Assembly (NCBI GenBank): GCA_016722465.1
Contig: JADKJC010000002.1
Span: 1,006,501-1,070,500 of the forward strand
Direction: 5' to 3'
Length of the DNA: 64,000 bases
Source: Chitinophagaceae bacterium
Lineage (GTDB): Bacteria > Bacteroidota > Bacteroidia > Chitinophagales > Chitinophagaceae
Of the stretch, positions 43,918 through 53,818 are shown piece by piece. How positions within the stretch are numbered: position 1 is the stretch's first letter; each line of letters starts with the position of its first letter. Under the pieces are notes generated by a model. It was not told where the DNA came from. It was given only the letters and a program-made list of their open reading frames with translations, and did no database searches. The translations under genes were made by a program, and so were the position numbers.

Positions 43918-44118
43918 TTACCACCCTTTTTTGGCAACGCCATCTGCAATGGCTTTGTTAGCTGTTGCTTCACTCAACATGGTAGTCATTTTGTTGCCTT
44001 TGCCATCATGACCTTGCGCCATGTAGCCTCCACGGGCTGTTTTAGTTATCACTGCATCCTGCATGGGAACATTTTTTTCCTTTGTTTTCATGCAATAAGC
44101 TGTTAACATGTTTGACAT
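43918..44118 (-). CDS. Small conserved-looking protein, DUF5679-like
   Basis: 66 residues: MLTAYCMKTKEK, then MQDAVITKTARGGYMAQGHDG and GNKMTTMLSEATANKAIADG, ending KKGW. The layout recalls the small DUF5679 proteins, though the zinc-ribbon cysteines of that family are missing (one Cys only). A 3' terminator supports it being a real gene. Translation probably starts at 44118, or at the next Met three codons on. Function unknown. Confidence 0.65.
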   Translation of the reverse strand: MSNMLTAYCMKTKEKNVPMQDAVITKTARGGYMAQGHDGKGNKMTTMLSEATANKAIADGVAKKGW

Positions 44119-44239
44119 TTTTTTAGAATTTATGGTTAGTAAATAATGGGTGAAGCAGTAAACTTCAGGTTACAAGCTACAAATTATCCTCCGTTTGACA
44201 AAATACTGACAATTTTAGAGGAATGTGAAGGGAAAACAG

Positions 44240-44267
44240 AAGGGGCTTCTGGAAACAAAAGCCCCTT
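44240..44267 (-). terminator. Hairpin between two small genes
   Basis: AAGGGGCTT (44240-44248) pairs with AAGCCCCTT (44259-44267), a perfect 9-bp stem. It lies 57 bp after the stop of the 68-residue protein gene. T tracts are weak on both strands. Confidence 0.5.
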
Positions 44268-44323
44268 TAACCCTCATTTAATAAAACTAAAAACGCAGAT
44301 TAAATTTATGATTGCTGTTACGA

Positions 44324-44530
44324 TTAATCATATCCCAAAAGATTCACCATAGGAATGAATGGTTCAGGTTCAGCATTGACTGCCGCCTGATTAGCCTGTT
44401 GCTGGCCACATACTTTTATGCAGCAGTAAGATGCTGCTTTTTGCTCCGCCTTTTCTTTTTTACTGATCACACTAAACGTTTCTCCTAATGTAAAACATAA
44501 AATTGCGGTAATGATGAGAGACTGCTTCAT
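44324..44530 (-). CDS. Small hypothetical secreted protein
   Basis: 68 residues with a signal-peptide-like start (MKQSLIITAILCFTLGETFS) and a short mature part with CC and C cysteines (AASYCCIKVCGQQQA). I do not recognise a family. Its upstream region holds one full CACAT-N4-ATGTG site (44652-44665) and a half site (44560-44568), so it could belong to the neighbouring response regulator's regulon. The coding call rests on the signal peptide and the trailing hairpin only. Confidence 0.5.
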   Translation of the reverse strand: MKQSLIITAILCFTLGETFSVISKKEKAEQKAASYCCIKVCGQQQANQAAVNAEPEPFIPMVNLLGYD

Positions 44531-44559
44531 AAGCTTCCATTTTATGAGTGACCTAACAA

Positions 44560-44568
44560 CTTTATGTG
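44560..44568. promoter_or_regulatory. Half site CTTTATGTG
   Basis: CTTTATGTG is identical to the right half of the site at 49628-49641. It lies 30 bp upstream of the small secreted protein gene. Confidence 0.3.
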
Positions 44569-44651
44569 GAACGGAAAAAAATATAAAAAGTTTCCCGGTT
44601 AATAAATAAAGCTGAACTTCAAAGCTAAGCAGTGTTGAACTTGCTTACAAC

Positions 44652-44665
44652 CACATAAATATGTG
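44652..44665. promoter_or_regulatory. Inverted repeat CACAT-AAAT-ATGTG
   Basis: A perfect 5-bp inverted repeat with 4-base spacer, just downstream of the response regulator gene and 122 bp upstream of the small secreted protein gene. It matches the site upstream of the sensor kinase gene. Candidate operator. Confidence 0.45.
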
Positions 44666-44680
44666 TTTTGTAAAACCCGT

Positions 44681-45313
44681 TTAGACGATCTTATCTTTAA
44701 ATGCTTTCGCCACCGCTTCGCTTTTACTGTTTACATGAAGTTTTTCATATATCTTTTTGATGTGGCTTCTTACGGTATCGATTGCAATGAACATTTCGCC
44801 GGCAATCATTTTATAGCTATAGCCATCCACCAGCAACTGCAACACCTGTTTTTCCCTGTCAGACAAATTATAATCTTCCCCCTTTTCATTGTTCATGGAA
44901 GAAAACATCTTCAACACCTGGGTAGCAACAGAAGCAGTCATAGGCGCCCCGCCGCTTTGTGCCTCGGCAATATATTCCAGCAATTTGCCGGGAGGTGTTT
45001 TTTTAAGTATGTATCCGTTTGCCCCATTGCTGATGGCCTGGAATACATTCCGGTTATCATCAAAAACCGTAAGCATCAATATCTTTACATCACTGTCAAA
45101 CGCTCTTATTTTTTTTAATCCTTCAAGGCCATTCACACCAGGCATATCAATATCCATCAGCACAACATCTGGTTTAAATGCCTGCACTTCCTCCCCTACA
45201 TTGTTGCAATTTTTAAATGCAGACAATACCTCAAAACCATCAGAGCCGCTGATCAGCATCGTCAGACCTTCCCGGAGTTGTGGATTGTCTTCATAAATAA
45301 GCACTTTTATCAT
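44681..45313 (-). CDS. NarL/LuxR-type response regulator
   Basis: 210 residues. The receiver domain has E8/D9, the phosphorylation site D54 in VLMDIDMPG, T82 and K104. The LuxR-type HTH at about 148-205 reads LSDREKQVLQLLVDGYSYKMIAGEMFIAIDTVRSHIKKIYEKL. It is almost certainly the partner of the HisKA_3 kinase two genes upstream, with an acyltransferase gene between. All three run in the same direction. Confidence 0.93.
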   Translation of the reverse strand: MIKVLIYEDNPQLREGLTMLISGSDGFEVLSAFKNCNNVGEEVQAFKPDVVLMDIDMPGVNGLEGLKKIRAFDSDVKILMLTVFDDNRNVFQAISNGANGYILKKTPPGKLLEYIAEAQSGGAPMTASVATQVLKMFSSMNNEKGEDYNLSDREKQVLQLLVDGYSYKMIAGEMFIAIDTVRSHIKKIYEKLHVNSKSEAVAKAFKDKIV

Positions 45314-45362
45314 AGTTGAGTTTTACATTGTAAAAATAAGCCGCAGCACAACAGTAACCAAC

Positions 45363-45376
45363 CCCATAAATATGTT
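45363..45376. promoter_or_regulatory. Degenerate inverted repeat CCCAT-AAAT-ATGTT
   Basis: It keeps the CATAAATATG core of the 44652 site, in the 71-bp gap upstream of the response regulator gene, 50 bp before its ATG. Confidence 0.3.
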
Positions 45377-45384
45377 AATAAAAG

Positions 45385-46488
45385 CTAAAAGCCCCTTCCC
45401 CCGGTGGCAAGCCTGTAAAATTTAGGGACCAGTCTTCTTAACAAGCTGCCCGTTGCAATGCTAATTACAAGCACAGTTGAAGGGGCCAGCACATATATTA
45501 TTAACCGGTGGTTCGGCAAATGGTTCATATAGCGGCTCATCAACATGGTGATGTATTCGATCAATGGCACATGCATGCCATAAATTACAAATGAAAAAGC
45601 TGTGATCCACACAAACCATTTTCGCTGCATGCACCATTTTACCAATTCATCCGCACCAAACCATACCGCTAACAAACCGGAAACAACTGTGCCTGCATAA
45701 AGGAATACTAATACCCATATGGTAACAATGTTATGCTCCAGTTCAAAAGCCATGAATGTTTTGATTACCCCAAAACTTATAAAACACAACCATGACAGGT
45801 AGCGGCTGTACCACTCCGGTCTTTTATCGATCAGGTAATTGGTTTTATTGAGCCAGATGCCCAGCGAAAAAAACAGCAATCCCTGGCCTTCAAAAAAAAC
45901 AACAGCAAAAAGCGTTACCCATAAAAGAAACATGATACTGAACCACACAACAGGTATTTTAGTTACACCCCACTTAAATACCGGGTAAAGCAGGTTGTAA
46001 ATAAATAGCGACCTGATGAACCACAACTGGAATGAAGTGGGAACAGCGATCCATCTAAACAGGATACCCCTCCAGCCAATTTCTTTATAGGGCCTGTTAT
46101 CACCCAACTGGTCCATTACCGAATCATGTACTGCCTTTGCAGTAACAGGATGCTGTTGCCACAAATAAGTAATGAGTAATCCAACTGCACTCCAGATAAA
46201 ATAAGGGATGATGAGTGTTGTAAACCTCTTTTTGATCATGACAGGGTAAGGTTTATTGTCCTGCATGGCAAATATGTAGCCGGATATTATGAACAGCATC
46301 GGTATCCTGAAACGCAATATTCCATTGGCAAGAAAATATTCAATAAAAGTGGTAAAAGTCAATGGCTCATCAATTAATGAAAAAGCCTGCAGGTAACCTT
46401 CTTTAAGATTATAGCCATGCACAAATACCAGCATGGCAATGCAGAGAAAAGAATAAAACCTGAATTTTTGACTGAGAAACCGGTTCAT
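45385..46488 (-). CDS. Acyltransferase family 3 membrane protein
   Basis: 367 residues with about ten membrane segments, of the OafA/WecH-like acyltransferase 3 family: VFVHGYNLKEGY near the start, RFRIPMLFIISGYIFA and GMHVPLIEYITMLM near the end. Members O-acylate cell-surface sugars or export small acylated compounds. It lies 13 bp downstream of the sensor kinase gene and upstream of the response regulator gene, so it is probably co-transcribed with this two-component pair. Confidence 0.88.
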   Translation of the reverse strand: MNRFLSQKFRFYSFLCIAMLVFVHGYNLKEGYLQAFSLIDEPLTFTTFIEYFLANGILRFRIPMLFIISGYIFAMQDNKPYPVMIKKRFTTLIIPYFIWSAVGLLITYLWQQHPVTAKAVHDSVMDQLGDNRPYKEIGWRGILFRWIAVPTSFQLWFIRSLFIYNLLYPVFKWGVTKIPVVWFSIMFLLWVTLFAVVFFEGQGLLFFSLGIWLNKTNYLIDKRPEWYSRYLSWLCFISFGVIKTFMAFELEHNIVTIWVLVFLYAGTVVSGLLAVWFGADELVKWCMQRKWFVWITAFSFVIYGMHVPLIEYITMLMSRYMNHLPNHRLIIYVLAPSTVLVISIATGSLLRRLVPKFYRLATGGRGF

Positions 46489-46501
46489 GTTATTGCTGGT
46501 T

Positions 46502-49500
46502 TTATGAGATGGGTATGGTCAGTTTAATTTCTGTTCCCTCTCCTGCTGCAGACTTGATTGTAAGTTTACCCATCAAAGCATCTGCTCTTTTTTGCATATT
46601 ACCAAGGCCATTGCCATCGTCTGCTTTATTTACATCAAACCCTCTTCCATTGTCTTTTACCAGCAGCAGCAATTTCTTATTTTCAGGCTGTATCTTTATT
46701 TCCACTTTAGAAGCCATTGAATACTTGGCAGCATTATTAACAGCTTCTTTAAATATTAAAAACAGGTCTCGCCTTGCCTGCATGTTAAGCTTTACATCAA
46801 ACAATGATTCATCTGCAAAAAAATCAAGCTCTATCTCTTTTGATTCCAGTACATTGGTAGCAAACTCCCTCATTCGGGCAATGATGCGTTGCATGCTGTC
46901 GTTGCTGGGTTTAATGCTCCATACAATATCATCCATGGCTTCCATCATCCGCTGGCTGTTATCGGTGATTTTGGAGATGTATTCACCCGCTTTTACAGCA
47001 TCTACATTCATTTTGCTTTTTGCCATGGAGCTTAATATGTTGATGGTGCTGAGCGTACTGCCCATATCATCATGCAGATCACGGGCAACATGGTTACGTA
47101 GTTTTTCAACTGCCAGTAATTTATTTACTCTTAAGCTATGCACCACATATATCAGCAATGCAATTATAAAAAGACACACGCTTAAAAACCACCAGGTTCG
47201 CCAGAACGGGGGCTTAATAAAAATATGCACTTCAGTAATATTGGGAGAACGGATGCCTTCCAGGTTTTCGCAATACACTTTAAATACATATTTGCCTGGC
47301 GGCATTAAAGAGTAATTTACTGACAGCAATTTATCAGCCTTGATCCATTCTTTATCCAGCCCTTCCATTTTATAATAGTAAGTAAGCTTGTCACGCTGCA
47401 TAAAGCTGAGTGATGCAAAATAGATGCTGATTGAATTCTGGTCATTGCGGAGTTTGATTACCGGCAGGTGCAGCAGGGAATCCACCAGTTGGTATTCGTT
47501 GAACAGTTTAAAATCGGTAATGGTTACATCGGGCGGCGCCTTGGTATTCGAAAATACCGATGGATGGAACATGACCATGGCATTGCTTCCACCAAACATG
47601 ATATAACCCTGCCTGCACTGGAAATCTGCCATCGTTGTTTTTTCAGCCAATACGATTCCATCCCTTCTTCCAAAAGAAGTGATGCGGTTATTGGAAGGAT
47701 TATACCTGCATAAACCATTGGAGGTAATAATCCAGAGAAATCCATTCTTATCCATCCGCAGTCTTTTAACACTGTTGGAAGGAAGTCCATCTTCATACTT
47801 CAGCAAGCGCACGGTACCAGTATATTTATTAATAAAATTCAAGGCGCCTGCACCATAGACAATGATGCTGTCGTTGAGTTGTTCTATATCACTGCCGCTG
47901 CCGGCATATAAACTGTTTTTACCATTGCCGGCAGTAAAATTCCTGATCACTCTTCCACTGGCCGGGTCTAGTTCATACAAGCCTTTTTCATGGGCTGCCA
48001 CCCAAAGCGTTCCTGCCCTGTCGAAGAATATTTTGTAGATAATGGTATTAAAATTTTGTACCACCGTAAATTGATCATGTTCCCATTTTACCAGCCTGCC
48101 ACCCTGTGTGCCAAACCAGGTAATACCCTGGGCATCTTCTGTTATATAACGGATGGTGCTTTCGGCAAATTCGGGAGGCAGCATATATTGTGTAGACTTC
48201 TTTGCAGGATCATACTGCAACAGCACGCCACCATTACAGCCAACCCAGATTTTACCTGTGCTTTTTTGCAAACACATACTCCAGGTAAGTTTGCTGCTGC
48301 CTGCAATTCTTTTATCCCAGTTTGATGGTGGGGCTGTATTATATAAATAATTTTCTGTTTTCTTCAGGTATCGATCCAGCGATTTCACGCCATCTCCCCA
48401 GGAGGTAAACCAAAAATCGCCATTGGGCAATTCAAGAATATCTGTTATTTCCGTAGCGGATTTTTTATTATCAAACAAAATATTGATCACCGAAAATGTG
48501 CCTGTTACTGAAGAGGTGAAATACAAGCCCTGGTTGGTAGCAATCCAGATGCTGCCTTCTTTATCATCCATTACCTGGAAAACGTTTTCATAAGTGATCC
48601 CCACCTGGCTGATATACACATCGCTGTTGATATAATTGAACCGCTGCCGGTCTTTATCATAATTAAACAATACTCCGTTTCCATAAATCCACAGGTCACC
48701 AATTTTTGTCTCATGGATATCATGATACTCCACATACCCTACCGGCCCCTGACTAATGCCGGCTGTATCACCGGTTAAATACCCGGCACCACTGCTATCA
48801 AGACAAATTTGCGACTGTACCCCACCGTTCCATCTGGGCCAGCCTAATACCCACATCCTTCTTTTTTTATCAATAAAGAAATTGGCGATGCCATCCTGCA
48901 CTCTTTCATTGTTCAACACCGGTAATTGAAGTGGGTTAAAATTCCTGTACCAGGTTTGTTTGGTGGCCCGGTCATACACACAAAGGCCACTATCGCAACA
49001 AAACCACCATTGTTTTTTTTGAGCATCGGGGAAAACTCTTTTCAATCCTTCTTTCCATCCTTCCGGAAAATGAAAACGGTCATCATCAATCATCGCTTGC
49101 TGACCCTTATCATACCGCATCAAACCATACCTGTAAATATTCAGGCAGATTTCTCCGGCCTCATCTTTCCAGGCAATGTACTCTGCCCTCGGGGGAATTT
49201 CCTTTCCTGGTTTTAATGGTATTTTGATGTAGTGGAATCTTACAAAGTCGAATACCCCAAATTCACGTGGGTTATCCATTACTAAAAACAAGCTGCTGCT
49301 GTCAACAGGTAAAATTTTGGTGATGGCTGTACGTGGCATTGGATCGCCGCTGCCTGTGAACTGTATGAATTTACTGCCATCAAACCGTTGTAATCCATTG
49401 TCTGTACCTACCCATATAAAACCTTTTGCATCCTGGTAAAGGCTCCTCACCACATTACTGGCAAGGCCAATGCCATCTTCGGTACTGATACGGTTGAATG

Positions 49501-49570
49501 CAAACCCTGTTTGTGCAAAGGCAATAGCATTGCATTGTATAATCAATAATATCAGCAGCAGTTTTTTCAT
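46502..49570 (-). CDS. Two-component sensor kinase with propeller sensor domain
   Basis: 1022 residues. After a signal peptide (LLLILLIIQCNAIAFAQ) comes a periplasmic two-bladed sensor made of about 14 propeller repeats (SLYQDAKGFIWVGTDNGLQRF and many like it). Next are a Y_Y_Y domain near 690-760, one membrane segment (WWFLSVCLFIIALLIYVV), HisKA_3 with the phospho-His H833 in RDLHDDMGS, and the HATPase with EAVNNAAKYS and DNGRGFD. There is no fused receiver or AraC domain, unlike classical hybrid propeller kinases, so it must signal to the separate NarL-type regulator. Confidence 0.94.
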   Translation of the reverse strand: MKKLLLILLIIQCNAIAFAQTGFAFNRISTEDGIGLASNVVRSLYQDAKGFIWVGTDNGLQRFDGSKFIQFTGSGDPMPRTAITKILPVDSSSLFLVMDNPREFGVFDFVRFHYIKIPLKPGKEIPPRAEYIAWKDEAGEICLNIYRYGLMRYDKGQQAMIDDDRFHFPEGWKEGLKRVFPDAQKKQWWFCCDSGLCVYDRATKQTWYRNFNPLQLPVLNNERVQDGIANFFIDKKRRMWVLGWPRWNGGVQSQICLDSSGAGYLTGDTAGISQGPVGYVEYHDIHETKIGDLWIYGNGVLFNYDKDRQRFNYINSDVYISQVGITYENVFQVMDDKEGSIWIATNQGLYFTSSVTGTFSVINILFDNKKSATEITDILELPNGDFWFTSWGDGVKSLDRYLKKTENYLYNTAPPSNWDKRIAGSSKLTWSMCLQKSTGKIWVGCNGGVLLQYDPAKKSTQYMLPPEFAESTIRYITEDAQGITWFGTQGGRLVKWEHDQFTVVQNFNTIIYKIFFDRAGTLWVAAHEKGLYELDPASGRVIRNFTAGNGKNSLYAGSGSDIEQLNDSIIVYGAGALNFINKYTGTVRLLKYEDGLPSNSVKRLRMDKNGFLWIITSNGLCRYNPSNNRITSFGRRDGIVLAEKTTMADFQCRQGYIMFGGSNAMVMFHPSVFSNTKAPPDVTITDFKLFNEYQLVDSLLHLPVIKLRNDQNSISIYFASLSFMQRDKLTYYYKMEGLDKEWIKADKLLSVNYSLMPPGKYVFKVYCENLEGIRSPNITEVHIFIKPPFWRTWWFLSVCLFIIALLIYVVHSLRVNKLLAVEKLRNHVARDLHDDMGSTLSTINILSSMAKSKMNVDAVKAGEYISKITDNSQRMMEAMDDIVWSIKPSNDSMQRIIARMREFATNVLESKEIELDFFADESLFDVKLNMQARRDLFLIFKEAVNNAAKYSMASKVEIKIQPENKKLLLLVKDNGRGFDVNKADDGNGLGNMQKRADALMGKLTIKSAAGEGTEIKLTIPIS

Positions 49571-49579
49571 TCAGCGTTA

Positions 49580-49587
49580 CAAATCTA
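49580..49587 (-). promoter_or_regulatory. -7 promoter box for the sensor kinase operon
   Basis: Minus strand TAGATTTG, an exact TAnnTTTG match, 10 bases before the ATG at 49570. The inverted repeat at 49628-49641 is centred about 50 bp upstream of this box. Confidence 0.45.
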
Positions 49588-49627
49588 TATCAATGTTAAA
49601 GTAAAATACAGCAGTTAGTTGCTAAAC

Positions 49628-49641
49628 CACATCTTTATGTG
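49628..49641. promoter_or_regulatory. Inverted repeat CACAT-CTTT-ATGTG
   Basis: A perfect 5-bp inverted repeat with 4-base spacer, 58 bp upstream of the sensor kinase ATG and about -60 from the likely transcript start, a usual place for a NarL/LuxR-type activator. The rest of the 273-bp gap to the GIN gene shows nothing clear. Confidence 0.45.
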
Positions 49642-49843
49642 ATGCGTTTCTATAATGAAATATGCAATAGTGCTGATGAATGGTATAATACGTTGTATAA
49701 GCTGTTTAAATTTTCTAAACCAACCCATTTTATCCCGGAATTTCACACACTTATGCTATTGAAAACGGTTTGCCTATTGCTCATTTTTGTGTTGTAAATA
49801 AAAAACAACAACCGTTGCTACAGGCAACACAAAAAACAAAGTC

Positions 49844-50353
49844 ATGAAAAAAATCATTTCGATGGCAGCAGCCATCATCCTCACATCAGGTATTACTGCC
49901 TTTGCCGCAGATAATAAATCTGATAAACAAGTTACTCAAAAAACAACTTACCAGTTATCGTTTTCAGCATTACAGGTAGAAAATGATATCGACATTATGC
50001 TGGTGGAAGATTCAGAAAAATCAATTGAATTTTCAGGCACCGATGCAGATATTGCAAAAGTGGACTGGAAAATTAAAGATGGAGTACTTTTCATCAAAAG
50101 CAAAAGCAAAAGCAGATCACTAAAAGGGAAAGTAAAGATCTCCGTTAATGTAAACTGCCTGAAAGAAATTATCATCAAGGGTGATTCCGAAGTCAGATCT
50201 GATGGTGAACTGAATTCTGCATCTTTAAAAATTTATCTTAATGGTACTTGTTTTGTTTCCATTCGCAACAAGGGCAACATTAATGTGGTAAACGAAGATG
50301 GAACAGAACTAGAAGTAAGAAGGGCTGTTGGAAATGTAGTATTCGGATCATAA
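49844..50353 (+). CDS. GIN-domain (DUF2807) secreted protein
   Basis: 169 residues: signal peptide (IISMAAAIILTSGITAFA), then a beta-helix-like GIN domain (FSALQVENDIDIMLVEDSEKSIEFSG ... LKEIIIKGDSEVRSDGELNSASLKIYLNG). Bacteroidota GIN proteins are periplasmic or surface proteins often found near regulators; their role is poorly known. This copy is shorter than many and lacks a lipobox. It is divergent from the sensor kinase gene, and a terminator follows. Confidence 0.85.
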   Translation: MKKIISMAAAIILTSGITAFAADNKSDKQVTQKTTYQLSFSALQVENDIDIMLVEDSEKSIEFSGTDADIAKVDWKIKDGVLFIKSKSKSRSLKGKVKISVNVNCLKEIIIKGDSEVRSDGELNSASLKIYLNGTCFVSIRNKGNINVVNEDGTELEVRRAVGNVVFGS

Positions 50354-50377
50354 AGAGTTTATGTTTTGGTGAACTGA

Positions 50378-50403
50378 AGGGTCACACTTGATTGTGTGGC
50401 TCT
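50378..50403 (+). terminator. Terminator after GIN gene
   Basis: AGGGTCACAC (50378-50387) pairs with GTGTGGCTCT (50394-50403), a 10-bp stem with two G-T wobbles and a T-rich tail (TTGTTTTCTCT). Confidence 0.65.
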
Positions 50404-50462
50404 TTGTTTTCTCTCTTACAAGCTCAGCGAATGCGAATTAGTAATATCGCAACAAACAAAAA

Positions 50463-50540
50463 ATGATAGCAACAAAATTTTTTCAACTAATGGATGAGGT
50501 GGTTATCCTGCTTATAAAATTAAGTGGAGAGGAATTATAA
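50463..50540 (+). CDS. Possible 25-residue small protein
   Basis: ATG at 50463 opens a 25-codon frame (MIATKFFQLMDEVVILLIKL, then SGEEL) with a hydrophobic middle, ending 18 bp before a strong bidirectional terminator. No promoter box was seen. It may be a real small protein or chance; it is reported because it lies alone between two terminators. Confidence 0.25.
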   Translation: MIATKFFQLMDEVVILLIKLSGEEL

Positions 50541-50558
50541 ACAACCTGGTTAGAAACT

Positions 50559-50589
50559 AAAAAGCTCCTGATATAACCAGGAGCTTTTT
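50559..50589. terminator. Strong bidirectional terminator after gyrB
   Basis: AAAAAGCTCCTG (50559-50570) pairs with CAGGAGCTTTTT (50578-50589), a perfect 12-bp stem with A/T arms that give T tracts on both strands. It lies 22 bp after the gyrB stop (minus strand). Confidence 0.85.
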
Positions 50590-50611
50590 ATATAAGAGAT
50601 TCAGAAAAAAT

Positions 50612-52592
<1,981 letters not shown>

Positions 52593-52638
52593 AAATGTGG
52601 GCAAATTCACTTTAAAATTATCAAATGCAATATTCCTG

Positions 52639-52646
52639 CAAATATA
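52639..52646 (-). promoter_or_regulatory. -7 promoter box for gyrB
   Basis: Minus strand TATATTTG, an exact TAnnTTTG match, 46 bases upstream of the gyrB ATG. Confidence 0.5.
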
Positions 52647-52758
52647 AGTTAATTAAAGGGGTTGGGAGGTTTTAATATTGACCAAAATGAATGTTTTTTT
52701 ACAAAGATTTCCACAGTTATTTTATTTGTATTTTACGTTTAACAAAATTCATTTCAGC

Positions 52759-53076
52759 ATGAAAAAAGCACTGTTTCAAATACCAATATTAGTGAGTTGT
52801 TTTTTGCTTCATTTTCATCGGGCAGATGCCCAAAATATAGGTATAGGAACCAGTACCCCTTCTGAACTGTTGGAAGTTGCCGGTGGTGATGCCAGGATAA
52901 ATCAACTAACCATTGGTAAGGGTGGGGGCAATATCCTTACCAATGTGGTTATAGGAGACAGCGCCCTCTATAATAATACCATCGGAAGCAACAACACGGC
53001 TATTGGAACCAAAGCACTGTTTAAAAATATAACCGGCGCTGTTAATGTTGCCATCGGCAGATTAACCTTACAATAA
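52759..53076 (+). CDS. YadA-head-like repeat protein, N-terminal piece
   Basis: From the ATG at 52759 (MKKALFQIPILVSCFLLHF, signal peptide). It begins IGIGTSTPSELLEVAGGDARI, then left-handed beta-roll head repeats of the type NNTAIGTKALFKNITGAVNVAIG. These repeats occur in trimeric adhesin heads and in phage-tail-like surface proteins. The frame is lost after GRLTL at about 53070. Confidence 0.75.
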   Translation: MKKALFQIPILVSCFLLHFHRADAQNIGIGTSTPSELLEVAGGDARINQLTIGKGGGNILTNVVIGDSALYNNTIGSNNTAIGTKALFKNITGAVNVAIGRLTLQ

Positions 53077-53674
53077 TATTACCGGGATAGACAATACTGC
53101 AATCGGCGGAGAAGCGCTATCTGCCAACGATTCCGGCTCAATAAATACTGCTGTCGGCGACTGGTGCCTTCTTCATAATACAAATGGCAATTACAACACC
53201 GGTATTGGTGGCAGGGCGCTTTTAAGCAATACTACCGGTATTGCCAATACTGCAACAGGTACGTCTGCACTAAGGTTTGCTCTTTCCGGGAATTACAATA
53301 CTGCTATGGGGTATGCTGCTGGGGTAACCATCATTTCCGGAACAGGGAATACGTTGCTTGGAAGTTTAGCTGATGTTACTACACCCGGTCTTTTCAATGC
53401 AGGAGCCATTGGATTCAATGCAAAAGTAGCCACAAGCAATAGTTTCGTTATTGGCGGCACCGGTACCGAGGCGGTCAACGTGGGTATCAATACAATTGCA
53501 CCGGCGGAAAAATTACATGTAAATGGAGCCATTAAAATGGCAGATGGTGGGTATACCGGTGTAACAAATAATGCAGCGGCCCCAATACCATCAGGAGGCG
53601 CAGGAACGATTATATTTAACGAGAGTCATTTTTATGGCTGGAATGGCAGCCTGTGGAAGCAGTTGGATAACTAA
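53066..53674 (+). CDS. YadA-head-like repeat protein, C-terminal piece
   Basis: The frame continues NNITGIDNTAIGGEALSAND, NTAVGDWCLLHNTNGNYNTGIGGRALL, NTAMGYAAG and so on, then EKLHVNGAIKMADGG and a C-terminal FYGWNGSLWKQLDN. This C-terminus is common in Bacteroidota repeat proteins of this kind. It has no start codon of its own at the break. The full product would be about 300 residues, secreted. No T9SS tail or chaperone domain is seen. Confidence 0.72.
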   Translation, partial: PYNNITGIDNTAIGGEALSANDSGSINTAVGDWCLLHNTNGNYNTGIGGRALLSNTTGIANTATGTSALRFALSGNYNTAMGYAAGVTIISGTGNTLLGSLADVTTPGLFNAGAIGFNAKVATSNSFVIGGTGTEAVNVGINTIAPAEKLHVNGAIKMADGGYTGVTNNAAAPIPSGGAGTIIFNESHFYGWNGSLWKQLDN

Positions 53675-53795
53675 TTTTTGTGCCTATTAACAGGAATATA
53701 CGCCTTTCCGCAAATGGCCTCCCCGTATAACAGTCATAAAAAAGTAAAACTTTTACCATCAAAGATTTACTATGGTATATTACGGTATCAAATTG

Positions 53796-53803
53796 TATAT
53801 TTG
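53796..53803 (+). promoter_or_regulatory. -7 promoter box for AraC regulator
   Basis: TATATTTG, an exact TAnnTTTG match, 15 bases before the ATG at 53819. It argues for that start over 53678. Confidence 0.5.
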
Positions 53804-53818
53804 CATCGAAATTCATCA

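Noticed and set aside
44146..44352. 68-codon plus-strand frame
   Set aside because: It begins in a repeat-like stretch, runs through a hairpin and overlaps the better-supported minus-strand small gene.
46509..47315. 268-codon open frame antisense to the kinase C-terminus
   Set aside because: It mirrors the conserved HATPase coding region and shows no family similarity.
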